A stretch of 64,000 nucleotides of DNA from Pseudomonas sp. REP124 (GCF_020164475.1 NZ_JAIQWX010000003.1:1-64000), one strand, 5' to 3'. Numbered from the stretch's first letter, positions 53,322 to 62,458 are shown. The notes: generated from the letters alone by a model not told the origin. Translations and numbers: made by a program.

Positions 53322-54620
53322 ATGACTACCCTGTCGCTCGAAGCGGTTTCGACCGTGCGCTCCTCCGCCTACCGTAAAACGGCCTGGCGCCTGATGCCTT
53401 TTTTGATGCTGTGTTATCTGTGCGCCTACCTGGACCGGGTCAACGTCGGCTTCGCCAAGCTGCAAATGATGAACGACCTGGCCCTCAGCGAAGCCGTCTA
53501 TGGACTGGGTGCGGGGATGTTCTTCATTGGTTACTTCCTCTGTGAAGTACCGAGCAACATCATCCTGCACAAGGTCGGCGCACGGATGTGGATTGCTCGC
53601 ATCATGATCACCTGGGGCATCATTTCCGCCCTGTTCGCCTTCGTCGAAACCGCCTGGCAGTTCTATGCCCTGCGCTTTCTGCTGGGCATCGCCGAAGCCG
53701 GTCTGGCGCCGGGCCTGTTGCTGTACCTGACCTACTGGTTCCCGTCCTATCGCCGTGCACGCATGACCGTGTTGTGGTTCATCGCCATTCCGCTGTCGGG
53801 CATGGTGGGTGGTCCTCTTTCCGGCTGGATCATGAACCACTTCGCCGGCATGCACGGCTGGGCCGGCTGGCAATGGATGTTCGTCCTGGAGGCCGTGCCG
53901 ACGGTTATCGTTGGATTTCTGGTACTGAGTTACCTCAAGGATGGAGTTCATCAAGCCAACTGGCTCAACGATGAAGAAAAAGAGCTGATCACTCGCGAGC
54001 TGGCGGAAGACAACCAACAGAAAGTCACTCATGCCTCTGTCGGCGAATTCATCCGCGATCGCCGTCTCTGGTTGCTGGCCGGCATCTACTTCTGCGTGGT
54101 GATGGGTCAGTACGCAATCACCTTCTGGTTGCCGACACTGGTGCGCAACGCCGGGGTTTCCGATCCGCTGCACATCGGCTTCCTGACCAGCCTGCCCTAC
54201 CTCTGCGCAATCGTGGCGATGCTGTTGGTCGGACGCAGTGGCGATAAGCACCGCGAGCGCCGCTGGCATCTCATCGTGCCGATGATCGCTGGCGCTATTG
54301 GCCTGAGCCTGGCGGCATTGATGGGCGGGAATGTGACCCTCTCCATCCTCAGTCTGTGCCTGGCGGCCTCCGGCATCCTGTCCGCCACATCGCTGTTCTG
54401 GATGCTGCCCACCACGTTGCTCGGCGGTGTCTCTGCCGCCGCCGGTATCGCGGCCGTCAACAGCTTCGCCAACCTCGCCGGCTTCTGCTCGCCCTACCTG
54501 ATTGGCTGGATCACCACCCTGACCGGTTCCAGCGCCATCGGCATGTACCTGATCACCGGCGTACTGCTGAGCGGCGCCCTGCTGGTCCTGCGCATTCCCG
54601 CCGCCCTGGTCAATCGTTGA
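53322..54620 (+). CDS. MFS transporter (ACS/phthalate-permease type)
   Basis: Carrier of 432 residues, 12 helices. ACS-family marks: LCAYLDRVNVGFAKLQMM, FFIGYFLCEVPSNIILHKVG, FLLGIAEAGLAPGLLLYLTY, WFPSYRRARM. Between the SDR and transketolase genes on the same strand; imports an unknown organic anion or polyol. Confidence 0.9.
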   Translation: MTTLSLEAVSTVRSSAYRKTAWRLMPFLMLCYLCAYLDRVNVGFAKLQMMNDLALSEAVYGLGAGMFFIGYFLCEVPSNIILHKVGARMWIARIMITWGIISALFAFVETAWQFYALRFLLGIAEAGLAPGLLLYLTYWFPSYRRARMTVLWFIAIPLSGMVGGPLSGWIMNHFAGMHGWAGWQWMFVLEAVPTVIVGFLVLSYLKDGVHQANWLNDEEKELITRELAEDNQQKVTHASVGEFIRDRRLWLLAGIYFCVVMGQYAITFWLPTLVRNAGVSDPLHIGFLTSLPYLCAIVAMLLVGRSGDKHRERRWHLIVPMIAGAIGLSLAALMGGNVTLSILSLCLAASGILSATSLFWMLPTTLLGGVSAAAGIAAVNSFANLAGFCSPYLIGWITTLTGSSAIGMYLITGVLLSGALLVLRIPAALVNR

Positions 54621-54637
54621 GTTAACGGAGTTTCACC

Positions 54638-55486
54638 ATGACTACCCAACCTTCACAGATTTCAAGCAAGCATCTGGCGCAGCGCGCCCACAACATCCGG
54701 CGTCACGCCTTGCGCATGGGCCAAGTTCAGGGCCAGGGTTATGTCGGCCAGGCGCTCGGCGCTGCCGACCTGCTGGCAGTCTCCTACTTTCATGCCCTGA
54801 ACCTTCGGCCTGAAGACCCGGAATGGGAGCAGCGCGACCGCTTCTACCTCTCCATCGGTCACTACGCCATTGCGCTGTACGCGGCCCTGATCGAGGCCGA
54901 AATCATCCCGCTCGATGAGCTGGAAACCTACGGATCGGATGACAGCCGCCTGCCGATGTCGGGCATGGCCGCCTACACCCCGGGCATGGAAATCACCGGG
55001 GGTTCGCTGGGCCAGGGCCTGGGCATCGCGGTCGGTGCCTGCCTGGGTCTCAAGCGCAAAGGCTCGGCCTCCTTCGTCTACAACCTGCTGTCTGACGGCG
55101 AGCTGAATGAAGGCTCGACCTGGGAAGCGGTGATGTCGGCCTCGCACTGGAAGCTCGACAACCTGATCGCCATCGTCGACGTCAACAACCAGCAGGCTGA
55201 CGGTTACTCGAGTGAAATCCTCTCGTTCGAACCCATCGTCGATCGCTGGCACTCGTTCGGCTGGTTCACCCAGCGCGTCGATGGCAATGACATAGATGCA
55301 CTGGTCGCAGCTTTCGACGCCGCTCGCAACCATCCCGGCGCCCAGCCACGGGTGATCATCTGCGACACCAAAATGGGCAAGGGCGTGCCCTTCCTGGAAA
55401 GCCGCGAGAAAACCCACTTCATCCGCGTGGAAGAACACGAATGGGACCTGGCACTGAACAACCTTGAAGAAGGAAAAGACCAATGA
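54638..55486 (+). CDS. Transketolase, N-terminal (ThDP-binding) subunit
   Basis: Half-transketolase of 282 residues: ITGGSLGQGLGIAVGACLG and the ThDP motif GDGELNEG...NN (LLSDGELNEGSTWEAVMSAS, then VDVNNQQADG). Forms the active enzyme with the next gene product. Overlaps it by ATGA. Split transketolases occur in secondary sugar/polyol or sulfosugar pathways rather than as the housekeeping enzyme. Confidence 0.92.
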   Translation: MTTQPSQISSKHLAQRAHNIRRHALRMGQVQGQGYVGQALGAADLLAVSYFHALNLRPEDPEWEQRDRFYLSIGHYAIALYAALIEAEIIPLDELETYGSDDSRLPMSGMAAYTPGMEITGGSLGQGLGIAVGACLGLKRKGSASFVYNLLSDGELNEGSTWEAVMSASHWKLDNLIAIVDVNNQQADGYSSEILSFEPIVDRWHSFGWFTQRVDGNDIDALVAAFDAARNHPGAQPRVIICDTKMGKGVPFLESREKTHFIRVEEHEWDLALNNLEEGKDQ

Positions 55487-56499
55487 GCAACGCCGCCAAC
55501 ACTTCGACCAGCGCACCGGTCAAAAAGCGCCTGACCACCTCGGCGATGATTGCTTCCATTGCCTCCGAAGGCCAGGCCACCAAGTCTGCCCCATTCGGGC
55601 ATGCACTGGCCGCGCTGGCGAATCAGCGCCGGGATATCGTCGGGCTGTCCGCCGACCTGTCCAAGTACACCGACCTGCACATCTTCGCCAAGGCGCATCC
55701 GGATCGTTTCTATCAAATGGGCATGGCCGAGCAGTTGCTGATGAGCGCCGCAGCCGGCATGGCCCGCGAAGGCTTCGTGCCCTTCGCTACCACCTACGCG
55801 GTGTTCGCTTCACGTCGCGCTTATGACTTCATCTGCATGGCGATCGCCGAGGAAAACCTCAACGTCAAGATCGTCTGCGGCCTGCCCGGCCTCACCACCG
55901 GCTACGGCCCGAGCCACCAGGCGACCGACGACCTGGCGATCTTTCGCGCCATGCCCAACCTGATGATCGTCGACCCCTGCGATGCCCTGGAAATCGAGCA
56001 GGCAGTGCCCGCCATCGCCGCGCATCAGGGCCCGGTCTATATGCGCTTGCTGCGCGGCAACGTACCGCTGGTGCTGGACGAGTACGGCTACCAGTTCGAA
56101 ATCGGCAAGGCCAAGACCCTGCGCACCGGCAATGATGTACTGATCATCTCCACGGGCCTGATGACCATGCGCTCGCTGGAAGCGGCCAAGGCACTGCAAG
56201 CCGACGGCGTGGACGTCGCCGTGCTGCACGTACCGACGATCAAACCGCTGGATGAACAAACCATCCTCGCCGAAGCGCGCAAGTCCGGTCGGTTGGTGGT
56301 CACTGCGGAGAACAGCTCGATCATCGGCGGTTTGGGCGAAGCGGTCGCGGGCGTGCTGCTGCGTAACGGCGTGACGCCGACCTTCAGGCAGATCGCATTG
56401 CCGGATGCGTTCCTCGATGCCGGCGCCTTGCCGACGTTGCATGATCGCTACGGCATTTCGACTGAGGCGGTTTGTGCTCGGATCAAAGCGTGGCTTTGA
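55483..56499 (+). CDS. Transketolase, C-terminal (Pyr-domain) subunit
   Basis: Partner subunit of 338 residues: pyrimidine-binding domain with FYQMGMAEQLLMSAAAGMAR (conserved Glu in MAEQ), FAVFASRRAYDFI-type segment, GPSHQATDDLAIFRAMPNLM and a C-terminal transketolase domain (about 215-335). Followed by a clear terminator, so it ends the operon. Confidence 0.92.
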   Translation: MSNAANTSTSAPVKKRLTTSAMIASIASEGQATKSAPFGHALAALANQRRDIVGLSADLSKYTDLHIFAKAHPDRFYQMGMAEQLLMSAAAGMAREGFVPFATTYAVFASRRAYDFICMAIAEENLNVKIVCGLPGLTTGYGPSHQATDDLAIFRAMPNLMIVDPCDALEIEQAVPAIAAHQGPVYMRLLRGNVPLVLDEYGYQFEIGKAKTLRTGNDVLIISTGLMTMRSLEAAKALQADGVDVAVLHVPTIKPLDEQTILAEARKSGRLVVTAENSSIIGGLGEAVAGVLLRNGVTPTFRQIALPDAFLDAGALPTLHDRYGISTEAVCARIKAWL

Positions 56500-56513
56500 C
56501 CTGGGATTGATTA

Positions 56514-56542
56514 GGGGCGCTTAGGGATAGGCGCCCCTTTTT
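56514..56542 (+). terminator. Rho-independent terminator
   Basis: Stem GGGGCGC / GCGCCCC around TTAGGGATAG followed by TTTTT, 14 bp after the transketolase stop. Confidence 0.85.
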
Positions 56543-56577
56543 GCATCGCGTGTTTTGTAACAGTGGGGCTCGGCTCA

Positions 56578-56754
56578 ATGCCAGTCAGTAAACAGATTTA
56601 ACAGGCGATGAGGGCATTGTGGCGAGGGGGTTTATCGAAACGTCGCACCGCCCCGTTGGGCTGCGAAGCGGCCCCAAAAAATGGGACTGCTGCGCAGTCC
56701 AACGGGGGTAACCCCCCTCGCCACAGGTATGTGTTCGGCTTAACTGACTGGCAT
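56578..56754. repeat. REPIN flanked by ATGCCAGTCAGT(T)AA inverted ends
   Basis: Ends ATGCCAGTCAGTAA (56578-56591) and CTTAACTGACTGGCAT (56739-56754) bracket a GTGGCGAGGGGG-family REPIN at 56619-56726. The ends are the same as the inner part of the arms at 49717-49979, although the core belongs to another REP family. Confidence 0.75.
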
Positions 56755-56765
56755 CAGGGCTTGGC

Positions 56766-58070
56766 TCAGAAATCGTAGGTGTAGCTGAAGTAAAACCGAT
56801 CAGCGTCATGGGTAATGATGCCTGCCGGTCCGCGACTCGCAACAAACCGCGAAACTCCATCAGGTGTGCCCTCGGTCTCGAATTCATCGTGCAACCAGAC
56901 TGCACTGAGTCCCTTCAGCGCGCCCTGGAAGGCGTACTGCAGAACGGTCTGGAAATCGTACCGGGAAAAATTATCGTAACCGGCGGCATGGGTCGATCTC
57001 GCGTAGTAGGTATCCAGCACCAGACCCGGTAAGCCAAGGGGTGCGAAGTTCACGCCGGCGCTGAGTTTGAACATCTCCTCGTTCTTCAGACCGAAGTAGT
57101 AGAAGTCCTTGGCGCTGCTGTCCCAGGTGCCGTGGTCCTGTGAGAAGAACAGCCGGTCAAAGTCATCGCCCCAGACCTTGTTGTAGGCGAAGCCGGCGTA
57201 ATAAGGACCGGTGCGGTATTTGATCGACAGGTCCATGAAGCGCGCATCGTGTGATTGCTCGGGTTCGTACAGGCCTTTCACGCCGCCATAGTCGAACAGC
57301 TTGCCTGCATCCTGCTGGGTCCCGGTGGTGGCATACACATCAATGCCACGAGCCTGTCCCAGATCGAAAGTGTGCTCGGCCTTGAGCAGCGCTTCGCGCA
57401 GGTAATCCGTCGATTCGGCGTATTCGGTGCGCAAGGTGGTGCCTTCGGGCGCTTTCCAGGTCAGTGCGTACAAACGCAAGTCTTTGATCTTTTCCCCACT
57501 GAAGTTCGTCAGGTCGTTGCCCCAGCCATTTTCCTGTCGGGGGCTGAATTCGTTGATACGGCTGGAGCGTGCTTCGAACGTGCCCAGGCGGTAACCAAGG
57601 TCATAGCCAACGGTCGCGGCGGGAAGAATGCGCGTGACGTCATCGCGGTATTGTCCATAGCGGCGGATCTTCTTGCCGGCGCCGACATTCAGCTCACCCG
57701 CTCCCGCGGCAAACTTGCCTCGAAGGTAGGCCTCAAGAGGTTTGGCGATGCCATGGGGATCGGTGATCGACTGGCGCGCTTCCAGGTTGGTGATGCTGGT
57801 GGCGTTCTGACCGATGTTCAGATCGTTGGCCAGGCCGTAGCTGTAATCCACGCCCAGCATGTCGTTGTACCAGCCCGACCGGAAGGTGAACTGCGCACCC
57901 TGGACCCACTCGTCACGGACAGGGCCGACGCCATCGCCGTCGTTTTCGTTCCAGTAGTACTGGCTATAGCGCAACGAGGTCTTGCTGTCTTCGATAAAAC
58001 CGCCAGCCTGCACGCCAGTAACGAGCATGCCGCATGCCAAACCAGCCAGAGCGCTACGAGTAATCAACAT
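56766..58070 (-). CDS. OprD-family outer-membrane porin
   Basis: Substrate-specific porin of 434 residues with signal peptide MLITRSALAGLACGMLVTGV (cleaved after VQA) and an 18-strand barrel: GGFIEDSKTSLRYSQYYWNE, WVQGAQFTFRSGWYNDMLGV, DYSYGLANDLNIG, ending DADRFYFSYTYDF. Convergent with the transketolase operon and perhaps its uptake channel; ligand unknown. Confidence 0.92.
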   Translation of the reverse strand: MLITRSALAGLACGMLVTGVQAGGFIEDSKTSLRYSQYYWNENDGDGVGPVRDEWVQGAQFTFRSGWYNDMLGVDYSYGLANDLNIGQNATSITNLEARQSITDPHGIAKPLEAYLRGKFAAGAGELNVGAGKKIRRYGQYRDDVTRILPAATVGYDLGYRLGTFEARSSRINEFSPRQENGWGNDLTNFSGEKIKDLRLYALTWKAPEGTTLRTEYAESTDYLREALLKAEHTFDLGQARGIDVYATTGTQQDAGKLFDYGGVKGLYEPEQSHDARFMDLSIKYRTGPYYAGFAYNKVWGDDFDRLFFSQDHGTWDSSAKDFYYFGLKNEEMFKLSAGVNFAPLGLPGLVLDTYYARSTHAAGYDNFSRYDFQTVLQYAFQGALKGLSAVWLHDEFETEGTPDGVSRFVASRGPAGIITHDADRFYFSYTYDF

Positions 58071-58302
58071 GACCTGTCCCTTTTTCGGGTTATTAGAATG
58101 GTGCCCCTTTGGTGGCGGCACCTAGATTCCAACGGGTCATGTCGGGAGGCAATTCAATCAGGTTTCATCCTGTGGAACAGGGTCTGAGGGCCGCGAGATA
58201 GGCACTTGCAATGGGGGCAGGTAATGCGGCACATGCTCGGTTAACGAGGATTTCCGAGGCGAATATAAGTGTTTCAGGCGAAGCAGATGTAGCCTGAACT
58301 GA

Positions 58303-58375
58303 CGCCTTCGCAGGCAAGCCTTGCTCCTACAGTTGGGGTGTCACATTGCCGTAGGAGCGAGGCTTGCCCGCGAAG
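58303..58375. repeat. REP pair, inverted (GTAGGAGCGAGGCTTGCCCG)
   Basis: Opposed arms GCCTTCGCAGGCAAGCCTTG.. and GTAGGAGCGAGGCTTGCCCG. A scrap of the GCCTGCGTCCGGCTG family follows at 58398-58434. The gap 58071-58553 has no gene that I can support. Confidence 0.7.
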
Positions 58376-58553
58376 AGGCCGGCACATTCAGCATCAAGCC
58401 TGCGTCCGGCTGTGAAGCAGTCGCAAAACCTGCAAATCGGATTTATCTGACAGACCGCTCTGTTTTTGAGGGGGCATGCGCTCCGGCGACAGTTTTTACG
58501 AAGCAGTTTGATAGAGTCCAGCCTCTACTGAAATTGCTGACAAGGAGTCACAC

Positions 58554-59093
58554 ATGCCAAAACCAGCCGCGCGTGTAACCGACCCGACCCGTTGTCCACT
58601 ACATGCAAAGACCGAAAATGCTATTGCTTCCGGATCCCCGGACGTGTTCATCGACGGGCTCCCTGCTGCCCGTGAAGGTGACACCTGTACCTGTGGTAGT
58701 ACTTTGATCTCCGAAGTGTCCTCAACGGTATTAATAAATGGAAAAAAAGCGGCATTGATCGGCACTGTCGGCACTCACGGAAACGTGGTGATTGGCGGCT
58801 CCAGTACGGTGATTATCGGGGACTCACACACTCCTGCCACAATCCTGCCGTCCTCGCCTCTCCCGACTCAGAAAGTCTACGGACAATCATTCAGCATCAC
58901 TGATAGCGAAACAGGACTTCCATTACCTTCTCGCGGCTATGTCGCAATTGTCGATGGTGTTGAGAGTAACGGTGTAACAGATGCCCACGGCATGGTTCAT
59001 CTCAAGACCCTGAATCCAGAAGCCAAAATTTCGCTTCACATCAAGTTCGTTGCTCCCGCCCGCACACTTCACGAACTGTCGGAGGAAAGCTGA
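58554..59093 (+). CDS. PAAR-domain protein (type VI secretion spike tip)
   Basis: Protein of 179 residues: PAAR fold (about 1-100) with KPAARVTDPTRCPLHAKTEN, GLPAAREGDTCTCGSTLISE and SSTVIIGD, then a C-terminal extension (105-179) of beta-strand type (GLPLPSRGYVAIVDGVESNG) that may bind the effector. AAGGAG precedes ATG 58554. PAAR proteins sharpen the VgrG spike and carry effectors. No other T6SS structural gene is in the window, so it is an orphan islet. Its stop overlaps the start of the amidase gene (TGATG). Confidence 0.88.
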   Translation: MPKPAARVTDPTRCPLHAKTENAIASGSPDVFIDGLPAAREGDTCTCGSTLISEVSSTVLINGKKAALIGTVGTHGNVVIGGSSTVIIGDSHTPATILPSSPLPTQKVYGQSFSITDSETGLPLPSRGYVAIVDGVESNGVTDAHGMVHLKTLNPEAKISLHIKFVAPARTLHELSEES

Positions 59094-59815
59094 TGGCCTC
59101 TTCAGTCAGGACCCTCTCCGATGCAAGAGAAATCAAGTCGGGCGAATTCATATACCCTGTTCCGATTACTGTGAACGACCGGGCAGCCACACGTGAAGCG
59201 ATCATCAAAAAGGCTCGATCGCTGGATGCGACGTTTGTAGAACGCTCCTTCTGGGGTGCACTGAAAGGTAAGGCTGACATGGTCATCGACTGGGACTACA
59301 GCATGATTGCCTTGCACCATGCGGGACGAAGTCATGGCTGCGCACCGGGTGCAGCACAAATGCTGGACATTCAGAAGGGCCACTTGAGCCAGAAGTACGA
59401 CGATATCGGCTATCACTACGGGATCGATTGCACCGGGCAGATTTTTGAAGGCCGCGACATCCGGCTTCAGGGTTCAAGTGTTTTGAAGTTCAACAAGGGC
59501 TTGATAGGTATTGTCCTGCTGGAAAATCTTACGACTCCAGAAGAAGGCGGAGATTGGATCGCCAGAGGACGAGTGGCCCTCGATAGCATTGGCTACAGAA
59601 CCACAAACGTTATCCCGGCTGCTCAGATTACCGCCTTGATGCATCTGATCAATGCACTCAAGAGCGTATTCGTCATCAAGCACTTTGGTGGGCACCGCGA
59701 ATTTCCGGGTCAGGCTTCCGAGGGAAAGGTTTGTCCCGGCAACGTCGGAATGGAACTGGTGAGGCATCTCAGAAGCAAGACACAACTGCTGCCCCCACCG
59801 GCGCCGCGAGAGTGA
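59093..59815 (+). CDS. N-acetylmuramoyl-L-alanine amidase, probable T6SS effector
   Basis: Zinc amidase of 240 residues, Amidase_2/PGRP-like (about 65-225). Zinc ligands visible: His75/76 in IALHHAGRSHG, His201 in HFGGHREFPG, Cys214 in KVCPGNVG; YHYGIDCTGQIFEGRDIRLQ carries the catalytic-region Tyr. Should cleave the amide between MurNAc and the peptide stem of target-cell peptidoglycan. No signal peptide, consistent with delivery by the PAAR spike encoded just upstream. Confidence 0.87.
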   Translation: MASSVRTLSDAREIKSGEFIYPVPITVNDRAATREAIIKKARSLDATFVERSFWGALKGKADMVIDWDYSMIALHHAGRSHGCAPGAAQMLDIQKGHLSQKYDDIGYHYGIDCTGQIFEGRDIRLQGSSVLKFNKGLIGIVLLENLTTPEEGGDWIARGRVALDSIGYRTTNVIPAAQITALMHLINALKSVFVIKHFGGHREFPGQASEGKVCPGNVGMELVRHLRSKTQLLPPPAPRE

Positions 59816-60099
59816 AAACGTTACTGGCAGGTGTTCTTTTGGCAGTGCTGGCCATTCTCAATATCGGCTACTACCAAGCCCTTGAAGACGGTGACATTGA
59901 AACCGTCCTCTTCATAAAGAAACACCCGTCCCTGCAAATCAAGTTCTACAACATCCACGCTAATGACGGCGATATCAGGCCAGTCGAACGACTATCAGGC
60001 GAGGAGAGAATGTGGATCATTGATTACTGCAGGCACAGGCTTGGTATCGATACTGAGCTCAAAACGCAGGATGATGTTGAAATGTGCAGGAGAAAGTAA
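59812..60099 (+). CDS. Probable immunity protein to the amidase effector
   Basis: Protein of 95 residues starting at a GTG that overlaps the effector stop (GTGA). N-terminal hydrophobic anchor/signal VKTLLAGVLLAVLAILNIGY followed by a small soluble part (EDGDIETVLFIKKHPSLQ ... DDVEMCRRK). Exported location and overlap with an amidase gene are the usual layout of T6SS immunity genes. No family recognised. Confidence 0.65.
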   Translation: MKTLLAGVLLAVLAILNIGYYQALEDGDIETVLFIKKHPSLQIKFYNIHANDGDIRPVERLSGEERMWIIDYCRHRLGIDTELKTQDDVEMCRRK

Positions 60100-60125
60100 A
60101 ACTGCGGCTTTGAGGAAAAGGGGCT

Positions 60126-60533
60126 TTGGCCCTATTCCGTTTTTCGCGACCTCCAAAATCAAAGAAATACGGGGTGCCGTTCGTCGGCCCCGGCGCACGA
60201 TCAATTATTGGGCCAGTCGATGAATTAGCCAAAATCGAGGTCTCTATGCGCCCCCTTACTTCAGATATGCCAAATGGCCGCGAGCTCATTGACGAACTCG
60301 ACTTAGCTACCGCGAGGATGATGGCCCTTTCCGTTGACCGCATCGGTACGGCTGAGTGGAAGGAAGCCTCCCTGAGACAGCAATACGCATTCAACAAATG
60401 GCGTGAATATCTTCATCAATTGGCTGATGACCGGGTTCTGGCCGAAACCACGGATGTAGTGGTCCCGCTGACTGAGATTGTCATCCCGGTCAATTGCTCC
60501 GATAAGGCCCAAAGTCTTTCTGCGTACTCATGA
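60126..60533 (+). CDS. Hypothetical protein, possible second immunity or accessory protein
   Basis: Frame of 135 residues from TTG 60126 (GAGG upstream), or 95 residues from ATG 60246 (GAGG five bases upstream). Soluble and helical in the middle (GRELIDELDLATARMMALSV, SLRQQYAFNKWREYLHQ). Its last 118 bp overlap the end of the SDR gene on the other strand. Function unknown; position suggests a role in the T6SS islet. Confidence 0.45.
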   Translation: MALFRFSRPPKSKKYGVPFVGPGARSIIGPVDELAKIEVSMRPLTSDMPNGRELIDELDLATARMMALSVDRIGTAEWKEASLRQQYAFNKWREYLHQLADDRVLAETTDVVVPLTEIVIPVNCSDKAQSLSAYS

Positions 60534-61438
60534 TCAACGGCCCAAGGGGCCACACCCTTTCGCCCCACATCGGAATCGTTGACAGAGGTGATATTGCAGT
60601 CCTCGCAATAGACACCGCCCAACCCGGCAAGTGTGGGACTGGTCGCGCACCACAGGCTTGTCGCAGCACCTTGCTCGACGGTCTTCAGACCGGCTTGCGG
60701 ATTCAGACGCTGGCGTCCGTGCTCATCCAGCACGTCGAACGCGGCGATTTCGGCACTGCTCAGATGGCGCGCGAGATTGGTGAGGATCTGGCCAGGATGG
60801 ACCGAGAAAGCCCGCACACCCCGATCACGTCCGCGCCGGTCGAGCGCCAGCGCAAACAAGGCGTTGGCAGTTTTGGACTGACCATACGCCACCCATTTGT
60901 CATACGGGCGGCGCGTGAAATCGATGTCGTCGAAATCCACGCCCGCGATCTGATGTCCTCGCGACGATACCGACACCACGCGCGCCGCGCCTGCAGCTAT
61001 CAGGGCCGGCCATAGCCCGCATGTCAGGCGGTAGTGACCGAGATGATTGGTTGCGAACTGACTCTCACGTCCATCGTCGTCCCGCATCAAGGGCGAAGCC
61101 ATGACCCCGGCGCAATTGATCAGCATCGCGACAGGCCGCCCACTGTCGAGCACACGTCGACTGAAGGCAGCAACCGATGCAGCCTGCATCAGATCCATCT
61201 GCAGCACTTCGACCCGCTCGACGCCGGCCAGTGTAGTCAGCGCCTGACACGGATCTCGCGCAGGAACGATAACCTGCGCGCCCGCGGCAGCCAGACTTTG
61301 GGTGGTGATCAGTCCTATGCCCGAGTGACCGCCGGTAACAATGGCGATCCGGCCTGTCAGGTCAACACCTGCCATGACCTGGGCCGCAGTGCTGGCGGCG
61401 TCGAACTCGGACTGTATGGGTTTTTGAAGCGTCATCAT
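60416..61438 (-). CDS. Short-chain dehydrogenase (retinol-dehydrogenase-like), extended C-terminus
   Basis: SDR of 340 residues: TGGHSGIGLITTQSLAAAGA loop, NCAGVMASP, SVSSRGHQIAG, YGQSKTANALF (Tyr-xxx-Lys). Similar SDRs end near YAERLWALSEQLTG; here the frame continues about 20 residues to 60416, overlapping the T6SS-islet frame, so its natural 3' end may be lost. GGGGATT precedes ATG 61438. Divergent from the cupin-AraC gene. Confidence 0.85.
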   Translation of the reverse strand: MMTLQKPIQSEFDAASTAAQVMAGVDLTGRIAIVTGGHSGIGLITTQSLAAAGAQVIVPARDPCQALTTLAGVERVEVLQMDLMQAASVAAFSRRVLDSGRPVAMLINCAGVMASPLMRDDDGRESQFATNHLGHYRLTCGLWPALIAAGAARVVSVSSRGHQIAGVDFDDIDFTRRPYDKWVAYGQSKTANALFALALDRRGRDRGVRAFSVHPGQILTNLARHLSSAEIAAFDVLDEHGRQRLNPQAGLKTVEQGAATSLWCATSPTLAGLGGVYCEDCNITSVNDSDVGRKGVAPWAVDHEYAERLWALSEQLTGMTISVSGTTTSVVSARTRSSAN

Positions 61439-61522
61439 CGGAATCCCCTGGCATATATCGAAGTGCACGATTCTTTATTAAGCTCGCTGGACGAACCATC
61501 CTCTGAAAACCGGTTTTCTATC

Positions 61523-62458
61523 GTGATCATCCAGAATGCAGTGTCTGATCCCCTGTCCGAAGTCCTTGCGCTGTCAGGACTGCGTGCCGCCTGTTCCGTG
61601 CGATTGCAGGCAGGAGGCACATGGGCCCTGAGATTCCGGCCCATCGAATTGAAATTCAACGTCGTGCGACGGGGCGAGTGCTGGCTTCGCGTGGCCGGGA
61701 TGCAGCCAGCTCAGCTGACGGCGGGCGACTGTTTCGTGATCGCGCGTACCCCGTTCATTCTTTCCAGCGGGCCGGATGAGGAAGCCGTGGATGCTTCGCA
61801 AGTGTTCTCCCATGCGGGGGCATCGGCGACATTCGGCATGGGTGAAGAGGTCGAGTTATTGGGCGGCAGCGTTTCCCTGGAGGGACCTGCCGCGGTGGAG
61901 CTGCTCGAGACGTTGCCGGCTGCACTGATCATCCCTGGAGCGTCAGGAGGCGCATCTTCGTTCAACTGGCTGCTCGATGAGCTGGACCGTGAATGGCAGT
62001 CGAATCAACCCGGTGCGCACACGATGTGCAACGATCTGCTCCGGTTGGTCTTCGTTCACGCGCTGCGCCATCACATCACCACGGCTGACGCAAACGATCT
62101 GAGTTGGCTGGGTGGACTACGCGACCCCGTCATCGCAAAGGTACTGCGCGCCATTCACGGTGCACCTGAAAAAACGCTGAGACTGGCTGAAATGGCGAGT
62201 ATCGCCTGCATGTCGCGCTCCGGTTTCACGGCACTTTTCAAGGCACGTGTGGGGCAGGCACCTGTCGAATATGCCACGCGCTGGCGCATGCAGGTCGCGG
62301 CTTCGCGGTTGCGCAACGGTGCAGACAACGTCACTACCGTCGCCGCGTCACTGGGCTACCTTTCGGACGCTGCATTTGGCGCCGCATTCCGACGCGTTCA
62401 CGGCCAGTCGCCCGGGCACTATCGACGGGAAGCGAGTGCGAGAGCGCCTCAAGAATGA
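61523..62458 (+). CDS. AraC-family regulator with N-terminal cupin domain
   Basis: About 311 residues: cupin_6 sensor (1-180; DPLSEVLALSGLRAACSVRL, VVRRGECWLRVAG) and C-terminal AraC HTH (about 210-305; LRLAEMASIACMSRSGFTAL, ASLGYLSDAAFGAAFRRVHG). No ATG near the expected N-terminus; GTG 61523 or GTG 61541 are possible. Divergent from the SDR, which it probably regulates. Confidence 0.82.
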   Translation: MIIQNAVSDPLSEVLALSGLRAACSVRLQAGGTWALRFRPIELKFNVVRRGECWLRVAGMQPAQLTAGDCFVIARTPFILSSGPDEEAVDASQVFSHAGASATFGMGEEVELLGGSVSLEGPAAVELLETLPAALIIPGASGGASSFNWLLDELDREWQSNQPGAHTMCNDLLRLVFVHALRHHITTADANDLSWLGGLRDPVIAKVLRAIHGAPEKTLRLAEMASIACMSRSGFTALFKARVGQAPVEYATRWRMQVAASRLRNGADNVTTVAASLGYLSDAAFGAAFRRVHGQSPGHYRREASARAPQE

